Origin: Todiramphus chloris collaris
Taxonomy: Eukaryota; Chordata; Aves; Coraciiformes; Alcedinidae
Direction: 5' to 3'
Assembly: GCA_025345505.1 (NCBI GenBank)
Contig: JANVCC010000026.1
Span: 1,303,069-1,367,068, forward strand
Length of the DNA: 64,000 bases
The stretch's first letter is position 1. Each line of letters starts with the position of its first letter. Both the position numbers and the translations under genes were made by a program. Below the pieces are notes generated by a model that saw only the letters and a list, made by a program, of their open reading frames with translations, had not been told where the DNA came from and did no database searches. Below, in pieces: positions 1 to 13,195 of this stretch.

Positions 1-354
1 TATTTTTAAAAAGTTAGTAAATTAACTCAAACTTGACAGGTTATAAGACAGCCTTGTTCCATGAAGATTCTGCTCTACCTATTGCCAGTTCGACCAAGGA
101 ACCTGAAAGCAAGTTGTTGGTATATACAAAAGGCTTCCACATGGGGGGTAGTGCGGGTGCACAGAAGCTGTCCTGCTAGGTCATACCGGAAAGTCCAGCC
201 AGCCTGCTCTCTTGGATGGCACCCAAGGTTTACAGAAAGCTCTAAAAAAAAAAAACCTGCATTAAGAAGCTAGACCTGTCACGCTCAAACATCAGCAGGG
301 CAAGCTGCTCCTCTTGGCCTTGGGAGATGCCCACGGAAGGTGCTGTCCCTGCAC

Positions 355-655
355 CCTCCAAATATCTGCAGGGTGGGTGTCAAGTAGAAGGGGCCAGTCT
401 TTATTCAGCAGTGCCCTGGGATAGCACAAGTGGCAATGGTCACAAGATGGAACATAGAAGTTCCACCTCAACACGAGGAGACACTTCACTGTGAGGGTGA
501 CAGAGCCTGGAACAGGCTGCCCAGGGAGGTTGTGGAGTCTCCTGCTCTGGAGACTTTCAAGACCCACCTGGATCTGTTCCTGTGTGGGCTGCCCTGGGTG
601 ACCCTGCTCTGGCAGGGGGGTTGAATTCGATCTGCAGAAGGTGCAGGGACTCTGC
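355..655 (+). mobile_element. CR1 LINE 3' fragment (ORF2 C-terminus plus 3' UTR)
   Basis: This is a 5'-truncated CR1 non-LTR retrotransposon in plus orientation. The frame around 500-565 encodes [18 protein letters not shown], the characteristic C-terminal ORF2 block of avian CR1. It is followed by the CR1 3' UTR wording 'gggtgaccctgctctggcag'. The 5' boundary is approximate. The 3' tail decays after about 640, so the terminal octamer repeat is not clear. It is an inactive relic. Confidence 0.87.
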
Positions 656-923
656 CTTTATGGAACACTCCCAGTTTGCTGAGCCAACAGCATGCTGGGT
701 CATCACAAGGGGCAAGCACTGAACTCTTTACTCAGAGTACAAACAAATAATGAATAGGAGCTGAATCAAGACCCCAACACCAGCATTCTTACTTGAGCAG
801 CGCTGGAACACAACAGGCTCCTCACAAATAAAGCCTACAGAGATGAAAGGACAGCGTTTCCCCAAGGATCTATTGCAAAATTCAGGACTGAGTTCACCCC
901 AAGTGTTACTCCAGTAAGATACA

Positions 924-1310
924 GGAATCACAGAATGGTAGGGGTTGGAAGGGACCTCTGGAGATGATTGAGTCCAACCCCCCTACCAGAGCAGGGTCAC
1001 CCAGGGCCAGCCACACAGGAACAGATCCAGGTGGGGTTGGAATCTCTCCAGAGCAGGAGACTCCATAACCTCTCTGAGCAGCCTGTTCCAGCTGTCACTC
1101 TCACAGGGAAGAAGTTTTTCCTCATGTTGAGGTGGAACTTCCTGCGTTTCAGCTTGAGACCATCACCCTTCATCCTATTCCAGGGCACCCCTGAAAAGAG
1201 ACTGACCCCTTCTGCTTGACCCTCACCCTTCAGATGTTCGTAACCATTCATAAGTTCCCCTCTCAGTCTTCTGGTTAGATCTGATGGCAGCACCCACTGC
1301 TTCCAGGCAA
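924..1310 (-). mobile_element. CR1 LINE 3' end
   Basis: A CR1 copy in minus orientation. It begins at its 3' tail (gaatcacagaatgg, from the ATTCTGTG-type terminal repeat), then 'ggggttggaagggacctc' and 'agtccaacccccctaccaga', followed by the inverted ORF2 end ('gagcagcctgttccagctgt'). The copy extends further 5' than its neighbours, to about 1310, where similarity fades. It resembles the copy at 36815 (same 'ccagagcagg' 3' UTR variant), so the two are probably one subfamily. Confidence 0.93.
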
Positions 1311-1625
1311 ACAGCAGGTCTGGGAAAAGTGGGAGAAGATATTAAAGACAGAATTTTGGAAACAGTTGTAATCTATTTCTGCCTTCTCTGCCTGACAGAT
1401 ACAAAGAAATCCAAGTAGAAGGAAATCGAACGTATTCTGCAGAGGTGTTTCATTCTCTTTTTGTTTACTACTACCATCCCAAATCACACGCTCACATTAA
1501 AAAGGAACTAAAAGCATCAGCCTGCAAAAAAGAGGATGAAGACTGAACTGTCTTAATTGTTTCCTCCATGGGCAGACATAAAGGAGCAAAGCGAACAGCA
1601 GCACAGCTGTAACCAGAGGTGGAAA

Positions 1626-1728
1626 CCCCACCTTACAGAAGGTGGTCACCCCACCTTACAGAAGGTGGTCACNNNNNNNNNNCCCCACCTTACAGAAGGT
1701 GGTCACCCCACCTTACAGAAGGTGGTCA
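1626..1728. repeat. 23-bp palindromic tandem repeat interrupted by an assembly gap
   Basis: Two 23-bp units precede the gap (1626-1648 and 1649-1671) and two follow it (1683-1705 and 1706-1728), all identical. Each unit holds an inverted repeat, CCACCTT-ACAG-AAGGTGG, able to form a 7-bp hairpin with a 4-base loop. The gap falls inside the array, so the true copy number is unknown and may be large. Confidence 0.95.
1673..1682. other. Assembly gap (10 N)
   Basis: There are ten N characters within the 23-bp tandem array. A short fixed run of N normally marks a gap of unknown or misestimated size. Here the assembler probably failed because the flanking repeat units are identical. Confidence 0.98.
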
Positions 1729-2430
1729 CAGGTTGTGCCTTGTTGAGAAGGTATTCTCCTCCTGTTGCTTTGAGGTACTTCAGAAACACAAACGCAAAAC
1801 AACAAAAGGAGGGAAATGCCAGAGGCTCAGAACTCTACTCTGGAAACCTACTGCCTTTAGGCTGAAAATTGGATATTTCATCATCTATGCAATGAGGTTC
1901 TACAAGTCCAGTGGGAGAAAATTGACTCCTTCTAAGGCTCAGGTCACTCCTGAATGCTTCATCAGCCTGGAAGAGACACTTGTTGAAAACAACACACAAC
2001 TGGATCTCATGTTCCCCTCGCATGTTCAAGCGAGCGGGCTCAGAGCTGGGTCTGGGCGCCTTCTGTAAATACCTCAAAAATGCTCAGATGAGGGCATGTT
2101 CCATTGTATCCCATCCACGGTGAAAGATGAACAGGGCTGGGAGAAGTGTTTTGCATGACCCCAAGCAGGAAGTATTGCCAAGGGACAAATGAGGACGTAG
2201 CAGTGAAAGCAAAGCAACAACTGAGCTTTTAGGTGAGGCAGTCGGAGAGTATGAATCATCTAAGGACCTTTGCTACTGCTTGTCAAACAAATTATGCATC
2301 AAATTACTTCTGCTGGCGTTTGACTCATTCTAATATCCCAAGCTTTAAAAGAAACAGTGGTAAACAAGCAAGATGAGACAGCTTTATTTCCCGAGGTCTC
2401 CTAACCACCACGAGGAAACCGGAAATTCTT

Positions 2431-2674
2431 GCGAATTGAAGGCACCACTGAAGAGGCAGGGCAGCAATTTTGATCCAACGATCTGAAATTTTAGTTTAAA
2501 ATAAAAGTAATAATAAAAAAGATTAATAATTTTGACTCCATGGAGAGGGAGAGAAAAATAGCAGTGGGGGTATTTCTTTCCCAAGCTGCCGTTTCGTGCT
2601 GAACAAGCTGAAAGTGCCTGCACCTCTGCACTAGCTCCTAAAGCTACTGCACCCTTTGCACCCAAATCTCTGGC
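2431..2674 (+). repeat. Left arm of a ~240-bp imperfect inverted repeat
   Basis: This arm is the reverse complement of 3292-3533 at roughly 93% identity by eye, with about 16 differences and few indels. It includes the AT-rich block 'gattaataattttgactcc'. The arms are separated by about 617 bp (2675-3291). I do not recognise the sequence as a known transposon family. Confidence 0.95.
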
Positions 2675-3291
2675 AAGTCTGCACCATTCTGAGTTACTGA
2701 GGACATGCTGGGGGACTTACAGCAAACATCCAGGAATCCTGCTCGTCCAGGCACCTTCTGTTAACTTCAGCACACAGGTGGAGGAATTTACAGGGGGGGG
2801 AAAGTGTGAAATTAAACCCGAAAATGGCCAAACGCCAGCACTGTGGTTTGCAAAGCCAGGAGATGCTCAAACTCACCAATCCCGAGGTGACTGCTGGAGA
2901 TGGTAAAGCCTCGCACTCACAGCTCGAGACACACACAGAACTGGCACCGCAGCAGTCGGTTCACAGGGACACTAAACGGGGAATAATTGCACTGGTTTGA
3001 CTTTTTCAGGTGGAGTCTAAACTCTGTGGTCCAGGCTACAGGTCTCGGTGTACTGGGACCGCCCCAAAGCAGCCTGCCTAGGAAGTGGCTACCATCAGCC
3101 AGCAAGCACCTCGATTCTTCACCTGTACCCCTGCTCTTCTGCTTTCATCTCCATGCCCAAAGCATGGGAAAAATAAACAGCCAGGCATGCAAGTAATAAG
3201 TCAGGGACTTGAGCAAGCACAAAAAAGCCAAAGCACGGAAAACTACATGTTTGAAGTGAAACACTTCTTGCTCTTCCAATTAAATTAAGAG

Positions 3292-3533
3292 GCCAGAGAT
3301 TTGGGTGCAAAGGCTGCGGTAGCTTTAGGAGCTAGCGCAGAGGTGCAGAGACTTTCAGCTTGTTCAGCATGAAATGGCAGCTTGGGAAAGAAATACCCCC
3401 ACTGCTATTTTTCTATCCCCCTCCATGGAGTCAAAATTATTAATTTTTTATTATTACTTTTATTTTAAACTAAAAATTCAGATCGTTGGATCAAAATTGC
3501 TGCTTTGCCTCTTCAGTGGTGTCTTCGATTTGC
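3292..3533 (-). repeat. Right arm of the ~240-bp imperfect inverted repeat
   Basis: This is the partner of 2431-2674 in opposite orientation. Similarity starts at 'gccagagatttgggtgcaaa' and ends near 'cttcgatttgc'. No obvious target-site duplication flanks the outer ends, so I cannot say whether this is one element with long terminal inverted repeats or a local inverted duplication. Confidence 0.95.
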
Positions 3534-3929
3534 ACAGCCCAGTGCTGTAATGTGATAAAAAAAAGATTATATTGCAGCACACACCTCAGTCTTTCTGTGT
3601 TACTTTTCTGTGGTCATTTTGTAGAGGCCTTACCTGTTGTTCTTTGCTGAAAGCTGGCAGAAGGTTTCCATACCCTACAGAGGTCATGGGAGAAAGCACT
3701 TCCAGTTCCCAGACCAAGAAATGGAAAGGGCGGGTTGTGGGACTGCAGATCACCAACAGCACAGAATTTTACCTGACCACTCTGCTCCTTCTTTTGGCAG
3801 AAAACAGCTGAGACCTTCAGTTCCTTTGCTAGATCTTTGTTCTCCTGTTTCTGCCTCATTGTCTTGGGTGGTGGAGAGTTTCTTCCACAAGGCTGACAAC
3901 AAGTACTATGAAACAAGCAGCACCCTGAA

Positions 3930-4165
3930 ACAAGGTAGGTTTAGACTGGACACTAGGAAAAAATTCTTCGTGGGAAGCGTGGTGAGATATTGGAACAGGC
4001 TGCCCAGGGAGGTGGGTGAGTCGTCATCCCTGGAAGTGTTTAAGCATCACTGAGATGTGGTGTTGGGGGACATGGTCTAGGAATGAACTTGTAGAATAGG
4101 GCTAATGGTTGGACACAACGAACCCAAGGATCTTTTCCAACCTAAATAATTCTGTGTTTCTGACT
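3930..4165 (+). mobile_element. CR1 LINE 3' end (different subfamily)
   Basis: A plus-strand CR1 relic. The frame near 3940-4050 encodes [16 protein letters not shown] and then [19 protein letters not shown], the ORF2 C-terminus. The 3' UTR ends with 'gatcttttccaacctaaat' and the terminal 'attctgtgtttctg'. The 3' UTR wording (ggacatggtctaggaatg) differs from the copies at 924 and 36815, so this is another, probably older, subfamily. Confidence 0.92.
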
Positions 4166-7100
4166 CACCCACTGATGGTTCATCAAGCACCTTGACACAA
4201 GCGAGGAGCAACCACTGCTGGCCTTCTCACCAGCTCAGCCTGTTAGGTGGATACTAACTCAGGCCCCTTTTACTGCCTCTGCACCTTTGTAGTGGAGTAA
4301 TTTAAGAAATCCTGCTCAGTTGCTCCTTTGGCACTTCACCAAAAGCCCATAGGGTCACAATTTCTTGCTGTCACCAGCAACGGGAACCACAGCAAAGCCA
4401 CACAGAGGACAGGACAAGCACCAAAGGGATCTGGCAGATTCCCAGCTCTACCACCTTACAGGGACAACGGATGCAACTGATTCCTTCAAACAACCAGAAT
4501 GAATGTTTTCAGTGTTTTGGTTTTTTTTTTTACTCATCTCTTAAGTATCACTCGCACATTTACACCAGAGCTTATCTGGAATCTGACAGGATACTTGATG
4601 TGAGAAAACGACGAAGGATTTTGCTGCAAGCAAGACTTTCTGCAGCCTAAGCCAGTTCTGATAGCCTTTTATGTTGAAAAGCAAGAACTCAAAAGTGAGT
4701 GCATCCACTGAATCAGTATTCAGCAGTGACATCTGAAGTTTCTAACATGCAGATGTTTCAACATGAAGTGACCTTTAATTTCAGTATTTTACAATTACTT
4801 AGAGAAAAAGAAAAATATGGACCTTGTCTTTCAAATTCATTTCATTGGGGCAGGAAAAAAAGCAAACCAAACAATTCTGGTTTTGGTTGGAAAGAAAAAT
4901 GTGGAAGGTGTAGAATTTCCTACAGAATGGAATTTTGAGTGCCTATAGAACACTTTTGCAATTCATCATGATTCTTTGCTAGGAGGAAAACATGACTCTC
5001 GAGTTGAGAAAAAATTTCTCATGGCTGATTTTATTAAATAATGACCCATAGAGTGAGAAAGCACAGAAAGACAATAGACGCTGAGTTGTTATTTACTAAA
5101 TTTGGTGATATTAGACCAGAATTCCAAACACTTGAAATATTTTTACTTGTGTGATTTATCCTGTGCGTTTCTTTGCCTTGCTTTCACTGTAGTTCAATAC
5201 AAATACAAAAAGCCATATATACCATTAAAAAAATTAAATGTAGGTCTCTTCTGCAAATAAGTATCAACAAAAAAGGCTGGTCCTCATAATACAGTTATAA
5301 GAGGCAGGATTATCACCAGTGTCTCAACTGAAAACATGCAAAACCCAAGGACCCTTCTGCAACAGTCACTCAGGAATTTCAGGATCAAGTGCGTTTAGTT
5401 GCTGTTGTAGATTTTGCTTATGCTATAGCCGGGTCGTGACAGGGGGGTGGAGAGTCGGGGATTCCTGACAGCAAAGTGGGAAATAGTGCGGGAAGAGCTG
5501 AGTGCCACATACGCCCCAAGGTGCACATCATGTCACCTTTTGCAGGGTGACAATGTTTGCTCCAGTCTCTCAAAGAGACTTGATCACAGGAGGGCTGCAA
5601 TAAATACGCAGTTCTGACGACCTTGTCATGAAAGCAAAAGACTGAAAAAAGCTTTTTTTCCCTCCTCCTTATTTGCATGAAAGGGGCAGAAAAGGTTCAA
5701 AAGCAACCAACCTTCCTTTCTGCTTTATGGCACCGCTCTCAAAGAACACCCCAAAGTGATGCTGGAAAATAAAAGAGATGAAGAGTTTGGAGATTCAGAC
5801 CTCTCTACAAAGAGGGGGGGAAGTTTCAGATTCCATTCTTGTTCATCTTTACAACTGTGTCTAGAAGTCGAAATGTGTAAAGGAATGTTATTTAAATAAT
5901 GCTATTTTTCCCCTGACTACATGCTTAGTGTGGAGCAGAAGATGATTTGCTTTGCCCTGCGTGGGAGTCACCACCACAGCCCTGGGGCCCTGACAAGGAA
6001 ACCAGCTTCCTCCTCCTCCTCTGCAAGCCCTTGCAGACAGCTCTCCAGAGCAGGCAGGAGGGCAACTGGACTTCAGCCTTTGGCTACTCAATGCTGACTT
6101 CCACTGTGGGTTCGCTACTGGTGCAAGTTAAAAGAATGGTCATCTGCGAAACAGGCCACCGTAGGGGTTCTGACCTGGCCAGTCACAAGCACTTATTCCT
6201 TCAGTATTGGGGTGAGCTCTTCAATTATACAGACAGAATTTCACATCAGCTAAAAAGGAATCTTTATTTCCATTACAGAAAGAGCAACACGAGATGTTGC
6301 CATTCTGAAAATGGGGATAAACTTCTGCTGCTCCCTTTCTGCTGCCTGTGCTTAATCTACCAGATGCACGCTCTTAAAACCAAGAAAATAAATAGCATAG
6401 GATGGCATAAATCTTCCGCTGCCTATAGCATAAGCACAGTGAAATGTAAACTTCTTTCTGGCACAAACTTAGCTTGCACCCAAAATAAATTGCAGTGCTT
6501 ATCTCAGAGTGCAAGCCCAACACAAAACATTTTAGGAAAAGAAACATAAAATGAGTCAATGACTCACGCTGGCCAACCTTAAATTAACACCAATGTAGTA
6601 CATCAATAATGGGACCACAACACAGGAAACACTCAACTCTGCTTCTACCAAAGTAAGAACGCATAGTTTTCCAGAAAGTGTAGCTGTTTACTAAAAAAAA
6701 GAAAGAAAATCACAGGTTTCTATACAACTCCTTTTTTTCCACGTGTTCTGTGTGCTCAGTTAAAATATGTGCATGGTCTGTAGATGCTGGGGAAATGAAA
6801 ATAACTGATATACATTTAGAAAAAAACCCAGGGGTCAAACTTAGAGCTCTCGTGTCATTCTCAAATGCCCTTCTTAAAACTGCATTTGATGATGAAATGC
6901 ATTCGGCTTATTTTGCACATAGCTTAGAACTCAGGGCAGCCCAGAGCTCTCGCCCTTCGGAGTGTTTGGGCATGGTAAACAAATTGGCAGATAATTACAT
7001 TCGGTCTCTTAGCAACCTGAACTGTCTTGCAATGAAGTTACTGGGCTCTTTTTTCCTCATGTATTCTGGTAATGACATTATTTCCACAAATTTTAGACCC

Positions 7101-10100
7101 AGCCTGACAACAACCCCCCTTTTTTTTTTGGTTTTTTTTTTTTTTAACAGACCCTCCTGGATCAGCCCATCGTTAAATGACAGCGGAGATCAGCCAGTGA
7201 ATGCCACCGCCTTGTTTATAATCCCTTGGGAAGACAATTCACAATAAACATGCACTGAGGACAAACAAATGACTACGTAGGAAGAGGCTAGTCAAAATAT
7301 TTTGTCATGAGCCTAAATAGCCTTTTCCACTGCCATAACTGCAAACACACACAGCACAGGAACCAGGGGTTGAAATACAAGCCCTTAGATAGCAAAGCTG
7401 CCAATTATTTCACCGCAGGAATGAATCTGGCAATTCTGGAAGAGGAGAAAGGTTTGGGCCAGTTTTTCAGGAAAGGTTTGATTTTTTGGTGATCTCTTTT
7501 GAACATGCTGTCCCATTGGTAGCCACGAAACATTGCTATCAAGTTCATTCTTTGGCTGCACGCGACAGGAGGAATCTCGGTGCCGTTGCTCCTGCGCTGC
7601 AGACCCAGCCCAAGGCAGCAGGACCAGACTGGTAGGAGCCCTTGGCAACATCTCCTCTCCAGGGCAGTGCAGTGGGCAGGGCCCTGGCGCAGTGCCTTTC
7701 TGAGAAAGAAAGGATCTCAGAGTTCTTTCCCTATTAATAACGTCAGAACAGTCATTAATGAAGGACGCCGAAAAATCAGCACTGTCATAAAATACAATTA
7801 AAAGAGTAATCTAAAATACCTTCTCCTGACAAAAGTTGGGGTTTTTTTATTACACACCATCTTAAAGCATCTCGTTACTCAAATGCTGATCTCTGCATTA
7901 GAATCCTTGGAGAACTGCTGGCAGAGATGCACAGATACGCACTTCAGAGGAGAGCACCTTTCTCATCTGTGGGCCTAATAACACCCATAATGCTGCTTCT
8001 CAGCTTAATGGCCAATTTACCTACAAGTACCTCTCTAAATTAACTCCCAAAGCAGGTTATTGTTCCCTTACTGCGGATCAGCTCCAAAACAGTAACCAAA
8101 CAATAAACTCATCTGAAAGGGAACAGAAGGAACCCGCAGCCTCTCACTGAAGAGTGTTAATTATAAGTACCTGCACCTTGACTGATCACTTGGGAAAAGC
8201 AGATGAAAATCCAACAGACTGGAACTGGATATAGAAAACAGATTTTCCTTCAGTTCAACAGCAACGCCATAAATCACAAAAAAATGATTCATTTGAGCAC
8301 ATGGACCTGACAGTTGGGGTCTCTGGCTCCTGGTGAACTGCATCTGCACAGGAGACATCAGGGGCTCAGTGAGTTGCGGGGTTTGGAGAGGCAGCTGCCA
8401 TTTAAGACCAACGCAGTCTTCGCTCAAGGCTTTGTTGCTGTGCAGTGTTCTCCATTTTTGCCAGGTGCCTGGTGCTGTACCTGTGCTCGCACGAAGCCCT
8501 TGCCACAAAAACCTCACCAGGTTCCTACTAGGTGAGAAAGAAACACCATGGCAGGCACACAACCAAAGAGTGGCAACTGGAAAGCAAAAGGGAGTCCTGT
8601 TTGGTACAGAACCTGTCTTCCAGCAGCTCCTCTCTGGGTATACTGATGTGCTCCCCCCCGACAAGAGCTTTAACAGTGGACACTGCCCTTTAGCAAGGGG
8701 GCAAGGCTGCCTTTCTGCTGGTCTCCCTTCCTGCAAGGACATCAAGGTGCAGACAGACCTGCTCCACTCCAGCCCCACCTCTGATCTTCTCTTGCTCACC
8801 ACCACACATTCTGCTGAGGTCACAGACCCTCAAATTTGTTCAGTGTCACATGGAACTCCTGAAACCAGGAAAGTTAGGAAGAAATCCCACCAAGCTGGGT
8901 GAGGAGTTAGAGATGATTGCCATCACCAGGTCTAAGAGGACCATGTTAGGCTGCTGTTAAGCAGCAAGGAGTAAGGCTGTTTTCAGGTGAATGTTTTGTT
9001 GATAGTGGAATGGACCAGGCTGTTTGGGTTTTATTTCTCTGTCCCAATTTACTCTTCCAAAGAAAGAAAGATGAGAGCAGAAAACGGGTCCAGAAAAGCA
9101 GGGTATTAGTCACTCAAGTGCACCGGAGAGCCCTTGAATTTCCCAATAGAAAACAAATTTCAAACCCTCCCTATTTTATCTTTGCAGGTAGATTTTTACC
9201 ACCTGGCAGACAGCCAGAAGGAAACATCTGTAAGTGGAGCTTTGTCAGTTTTCATCCAGTTTTCAATAGAGCACCAGAGAGGAGAGGAAGGAACTCGGGC
9301 ACGCTGCTGCTGCGAACACTGATGATGCTCAAGCACAGTTCCCCTTTAAAAAGCTGCCAGGGCTGGAGCAGTCACATGGCAGGACAGTGTGTGTCGGGGT
9401 CTGTGCTGTCTGGTTAATAAGCCATGAAGCTCTGGCTGCACTGGCGTGTGCGGCATCATGTGATGAGGGGGTTGCCATGGCGAGTACGTGTGCAGCTCTT
9501 GATCAGCTCCAGCACAGGCGTAGCAGACTTGGGATGAACAATGCAGCAACAGCATTTCCTCCGAGGAGAAGGGAAAAAAAATAGCTGTGCTTTGCTTAGC
9601 CGCGCAGCTGGGATGTAAAGCTGAAACTATTTCAATGATCTCTTAAATGATATTTGTGATATGCCCGGTAAAACCTTTTCATCTCAAGACAATAGCCACG
9701 TAAGGCGAGCGCTGTCAGTAGAGGCTCTGGAGGTTTGGGAGATGCTGCAGCACATGAATTTCAGAGTACACTCCATTTAAATACCCAGAAAGCTGTATTT
9801 CTGGTCAGCCCTCTGAACACAGAGCCGTTATTAAGAAGGGAACAGAGAACAACTGTTCCTTTGAAATAACAAAACCCCGCGTCCAACCAACTCCAACATT
9901 CAGTCGCTGCTGGATTTCATGGGGTAACCCACAGGCTGACAGTCAACCAAGAGACCCCTCTGCAAGATGTTCCTGACTGAGGCAGAAAATGCATCACTGC
10001 AGCTTTAACAGCGGGTACCAAAATTGAGCAGCTTGCTAATACAACAGGCTGAGGAAGATCAGCCAAGCCACAGCAACCTGCACCCCAGAGCCAGGATGAC

Positions 10101-13100
10101 AGCAGTGGCTCTGTCCCCATGGGGTAGCCCCAGGAGTGTTTTCCCTGGCTGCAGGTGGCTTCAGCGAGGCACGACCCTCCTGTGCTCTTAGGAACCTCAC
10201 TGTAGTGCCAGATCTAACACGAGATGCCCAAAAACCTTTGGCACACCTTGACCTTCAGCACACCTTGACCCTCAGGCATTTAACACCCATTCAGGTATCT
10301 TCTTTTCATCTGTGCTACTGTCACAAACCAAAAGATATCCAAGACCCAAAATAACTTCTGATGCTACAGAATAAACAGCCTTCAAGCAAAAAGGAGTCTA
10401 ACCACCAAGAGCAAGCACCTGAGCTTCTGGGCAGTTCCCAAAGGCAGGCAGACCTCAAGGCAATTGGAACTTCCCATACAAGTTAGCCCTTAGACTCCCT
10501 GCTTCTAGGGATAACCTGTCTTGAAATGACAACTGATTCTCTCAGCATTTCCTTCCAGAAAAAAATAAAACCCAAATAAAGTTATAATTTGAGTGAAGGC
10601 CAAATGGATTCTCCCCACCCCTACACTGGATTCCAAACTCTTCCCATCACTTAGGCAGAGCCCGTCTCGAAACCTACGGTACCACCCATGCCCATGATGA
10701 CTACAGCCTCTCCACATGCCCAGCTCTCCCAGCAGAGGAAGAAGATGGTGTTGCTTTTGTTCTCTGCCTCTACTAGAGCATACACTGTCGGGGCTTCATA
10801 GGTTCACTTCAGATCCTTCTCTATTTTAGCCTCATGCTTCTTACTCCTCTTTGCATTCCCCACGTCCCCATACACACCTCACTTCCACGCCCTATCCCAG
10901 GTTTGTTGTTTTTTTCTTTCCATTAGGAATAAAAGTGAAAATCTCCCTTGCAAATCACTTGCTGACCTGAAGGAATCCGAACACTTAACCACAGAGCCAT
11001 GCTCCAGGATTTCCTCTCCATTCGGGTGGGCTGCACTCAGCTTTGATTGTTGCTACTTTTCATCAGATGTCCATAGAATAGAAGACCTGCATCACCACTG
11101 AGCCAATCAAGATGTTTCTCCCATAACAAAACCACCTAACAGATTACACGGATGCCTCTGCTTATGGAAGATGAACATAAAAACCAATAATCTAACCACT
11201 GAAATACCAGGTGCAATTTCAGGATGCAAATAAGTGATTTTGTCGTGCTCCTTGGTTTTGTTTATGACAGAACTGCTGACTTCTCTCCCAAGTTCACCTC
11301 ATTACCAAAGATTACAAAAATGAGATCACTACTCAGAGCTCCTAGTAATGTGATTTTGGTGTTAGCAGAAGAGTTTTTAATTAGCCTCTCTTCGTTTACG
11401 TATTCATAGGACTTGCATGCTGCAGAGGGCTGCAGGATTGTCTCTCATCAGTCACAAAACTGAGCATGAGATAAATAACTCCTCACAATCCCCAGTACCT
11501 CTCCTTCAGCCCTGAGCTTTCTGCAGACAGCAGAAAGAATTTGCTTCTCCATAGCTGCACGCAGAGAAGCAAAACAAACTTTACGTTTAATTATAGAAGA
11601 TTATTCTCTAGATGGGCTGCATTTTTCAACAATCTCTCTCGCAATACTAAAGGACTCAGCAGTTTCCTTTTGTCTTTAAAGATTCAATTAAAAGTCTGTT
11701 TCAGAAATTAAATTACAGCATGAAATTAGCTAAGGGTATGAAATACTGCATGTGCCCCAGCATTCAGGGAAAGGCTGTACAAAGCAATTCACTTAATGGC
11801 TCCTAACATGTGATCTCAAGTTAATAACTAAAGTGCCCTCAGCTAGCGGAGGATCTACTGGTGAGATATGCTCTATATAATCCACCGCAAGGAGAGATGG
11901 ATTAAACTCAGGTAAATCTTATTAATTTACGGTAAACCCCGCAGTTACTCTCGGTTTTGATCTTTTAAAACGTCACCATTTTGTCAAGTGACACGCTTGC
12001 TGGCAGGACTCTTTCTGTGGGTTGTAGCTGGCTGTGGCCTTCTCCATCTCGCCACGTTCCAGCAGCATCTGCTGGAGTCTATCGGAAGCGTTTTGATCCT
12101 GGCTGGCTCTCGAGGAGTACGGCTGGATGCAATTCCCCGCAACCACCCGGGACACGCTGCCGTTTATTCTTTGCTGTGCTAATAGAGGGAAGGAAATGAG
12201 GAGTCCCCTAACTCTTCAGCTCTCCCTTTAGTCACCTGTTGGGTACGATTCCAGCTCACACTGACTTGGAGGAATCTCATTTCCATGGGGGCTCTCCGGG
12301 TACGCTGCAATGAAACAAAACCCAATTCCACTTATGACTGCCTCGGGTGGGACCATAGCAGCTGATTTTGCTCATCCTCAGGCTGCCGGCAGAGCAGGGC
12401 ACTGCCAACACCCGCGGAGCTGGGCTCTGCCAGGGTCACCCCACGCCAGCTCCACCACAGCCCCTGGGCACAGGAGCAGGGCCTGGGCTGAGGACACGCT
12501 CCACATAGTGAGCTTTTTCCTGTCGGGTGGTTTTCTGGGCTTTGCTCTTCGTTGTTTGATTTGTAAAATGTTTTTCAACTGTCTTCGCTTAGGATTACAA
12601 GTCAAATTAGAGTGGAAAGCCAGAAGGAAAAATAAAAAGAGTCTCAAATAAACTATAAAACCTACAGCTAGTAATATCTCTGCAATCCATTTCTTCTCTA
12701 ATCTCCCTATTCCCAATTTAATCCAAATGCATAAAAAAAAGAAATCTAATCAGTGCACATGCACATTGCTGTTTTCATACAAATTCTAGCCACTAATCTA
12801 GTGTAACTCGGCAACAAGATGCCCATCACCAGATGCTTCAGATGCAGAGGGGATCTGTGCTGACATTCCTGCTTTCAGGGCTATACCCAAGGGCAGACTC
12901 TCTTCTTTAGGCTAAGAAAATAAACATCCCAATTAAATGATCAGGCACCATATTATGTTTGTTCTTTCCCATGGAGGAGAAAAAAACCCAGATAAATAAA
13001 AGCAGGCAGAGCCTGTGAGAAGGGTGCTGAGATGGAGAACATGCAAAGGAACCAACACCTGCCAGCTGGGCAGGGCAAAGCAATCTTTATTATTATTATT

Positions 13101-13175
13101 ACCACCAACAATAGCCAAACACCTCTGAGATTTATGGCTCTGGAAAGAGCAACTCTCTACACTGGTTTTTTACTT

Positions 13176-13195
13176 CCCCCCCCCCCCCCCCCCCC
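13176..13195. repeat. C20 homopolymer
   Basis: A pure run of 20 C. On the minus strand, which is the expected RNA sense of NYAP2 intron, it is G20. Other long C/G runs occur at 14056-14067 (G12), 21924-21937 (C14), 28763-28774 (G12) and 45096-45111 (G16). Lengths in such runs are error-prone in assemblies. Confidence 0.95.

Noticed and set aside
1626-1728. Palindromic repeat array as a CRISPR
   Set aside because: The units are directly adjacent without unique spacers, and the context is a vertebrate genome.
5947-6549. 200-codon plus-strand open frame
   Set aside because: No domain and no splice or promoter support; its composition matches the surrounding non-coding DNA.
6750-7247. 165-codon plus-strand open frame
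   Set aside because: It runs through a poly-T tract and has no recognisable motif; a chance frame, although the DNA itself may be conserved non-coding.
8161-8902. 220-codon minus-strand and 189-codon plus-strand overlapping frames
   Set aside because: They overlap on opposite strands, share no recognisable domain and lie in a clear intron context.
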